A stretch of 5,533 nt of DNA, taken from Clostridiales bacterium. Its GTDB lineage: Bacteria; Bacillota; Clostridia; Tissierellales; Sedimentibacteraceae. Location of the stretch: the NCBI GenBank assembly GCA_003457065.1, contig DMJQ01000174.1:10963-16495 (forward strand), given 5' to 3'. Positions 5,514 to 5,533 of the stretch are shown in pieces (within the stretch, counting starts at the first letter, position 1; each line of letters begins with the position of its first letter). Position numbers and translations under genes: made by a program. A model generated the notes under the pieces. That model was given only the letters and a program-made list of their open reading frames with translations, ran no database searches and was not told the origin of the DNA.

Positions 5514-5533
5514 GGGGGCGTAGCTCAGCTGGG
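5514..5533 (+). tRNA. 5' end of a tRNA, probably tRNA-Ala (partial, cut by the window edge)
   Basis: The last 20 bases read as acceptor arm GGGGGCG, then T8-A9, the D-stem GCTC, and the start of the D-loop AGCTGGG. This matches the conserved 5' half of bacterial tRNAs, and the acceptor sequence is typical of tRNA-Ala in Firmicutes. The anticodon lies outside the window, so the identity is a probability only. A promoter with a perfect -10 lies just upstream, so this is likely the first gene of a tRNA or rRNA operon. Confidence 0.8.

Overview
The window looks like chromosomal DNA of a low-to-moderate GC, strictly anaerobic Firmicute of the class Clostridia. The evidence is strong purine-rich Shine-Dalgarno sites (GGAGGG, GGGAGG, AAGGAGG), sigma-A type promoters, AT-rich intergenic DNA, a butyryl-CoA-dehydrogenase-like enzyme, rubredoxin, a class A flavodiiron protein and an Rrf2 regulator. 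Genus cannot be decided from the sequence. No insertion sequence, CRISPR array, phage gene or broken gene is visible.

Layout. Bases 1-116 hold the tail of an unrecognised upstream gene. A consensus-like promoter (128-156) then drives an Rrf2-family regulator with a cysteine cluster of the Fe-S type (206-616, apparently using a CTG start). A 143-base leader with several small inverted repeats precedes a 634-residue three-part redox protein (760-2664): acyl-CoA dehydrogenase, then the FAD domain of ETF alpha, then rubredoxin. The next 133 bases hold a hairpin after the stop codon, a large nested palindrome that covers a promoter, and an 8-bp stem-loop just upstream of the Shine-Dalgarno. They lead into a complete class A flavodiiron protein (2798-4000). 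A strong two-tier hairpin terminator (4021-4075) separates it from a convergent gene, a lipoprotein of the subtilase (S8) family with degenerate active-site motifs (4131-5303, minus strand). The right edge carries a plus-strand promoter with a perfect -10 box and the first 20 bases of a tRNA, probably tRNA-Ala.

How the genes may work together. The flavodiiron protein needs rubredoxin as electron donor to reduce O2 to water or NO to N2O. The gene before it puts that rubredoxin on the end of an acyl-CoA dehydrogenase, with an ETF-type FAD domain between them. The simplest reading is one electron path: acyl-CoA to dehydrogenase FAD, to ETF-type FAD, to rubredoxin iron, to flavodiiron protein FMN and di-iron site, to O2 or NO. 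This would be an acyl-CoA-fuelled oxygen or nitric oxide scavenger, with a possible redox- or NO-sensing Rrf2 repressor beside it. Domain identities and metal ligands are seen in the sequence; the joint electron path and its regulation are inference.
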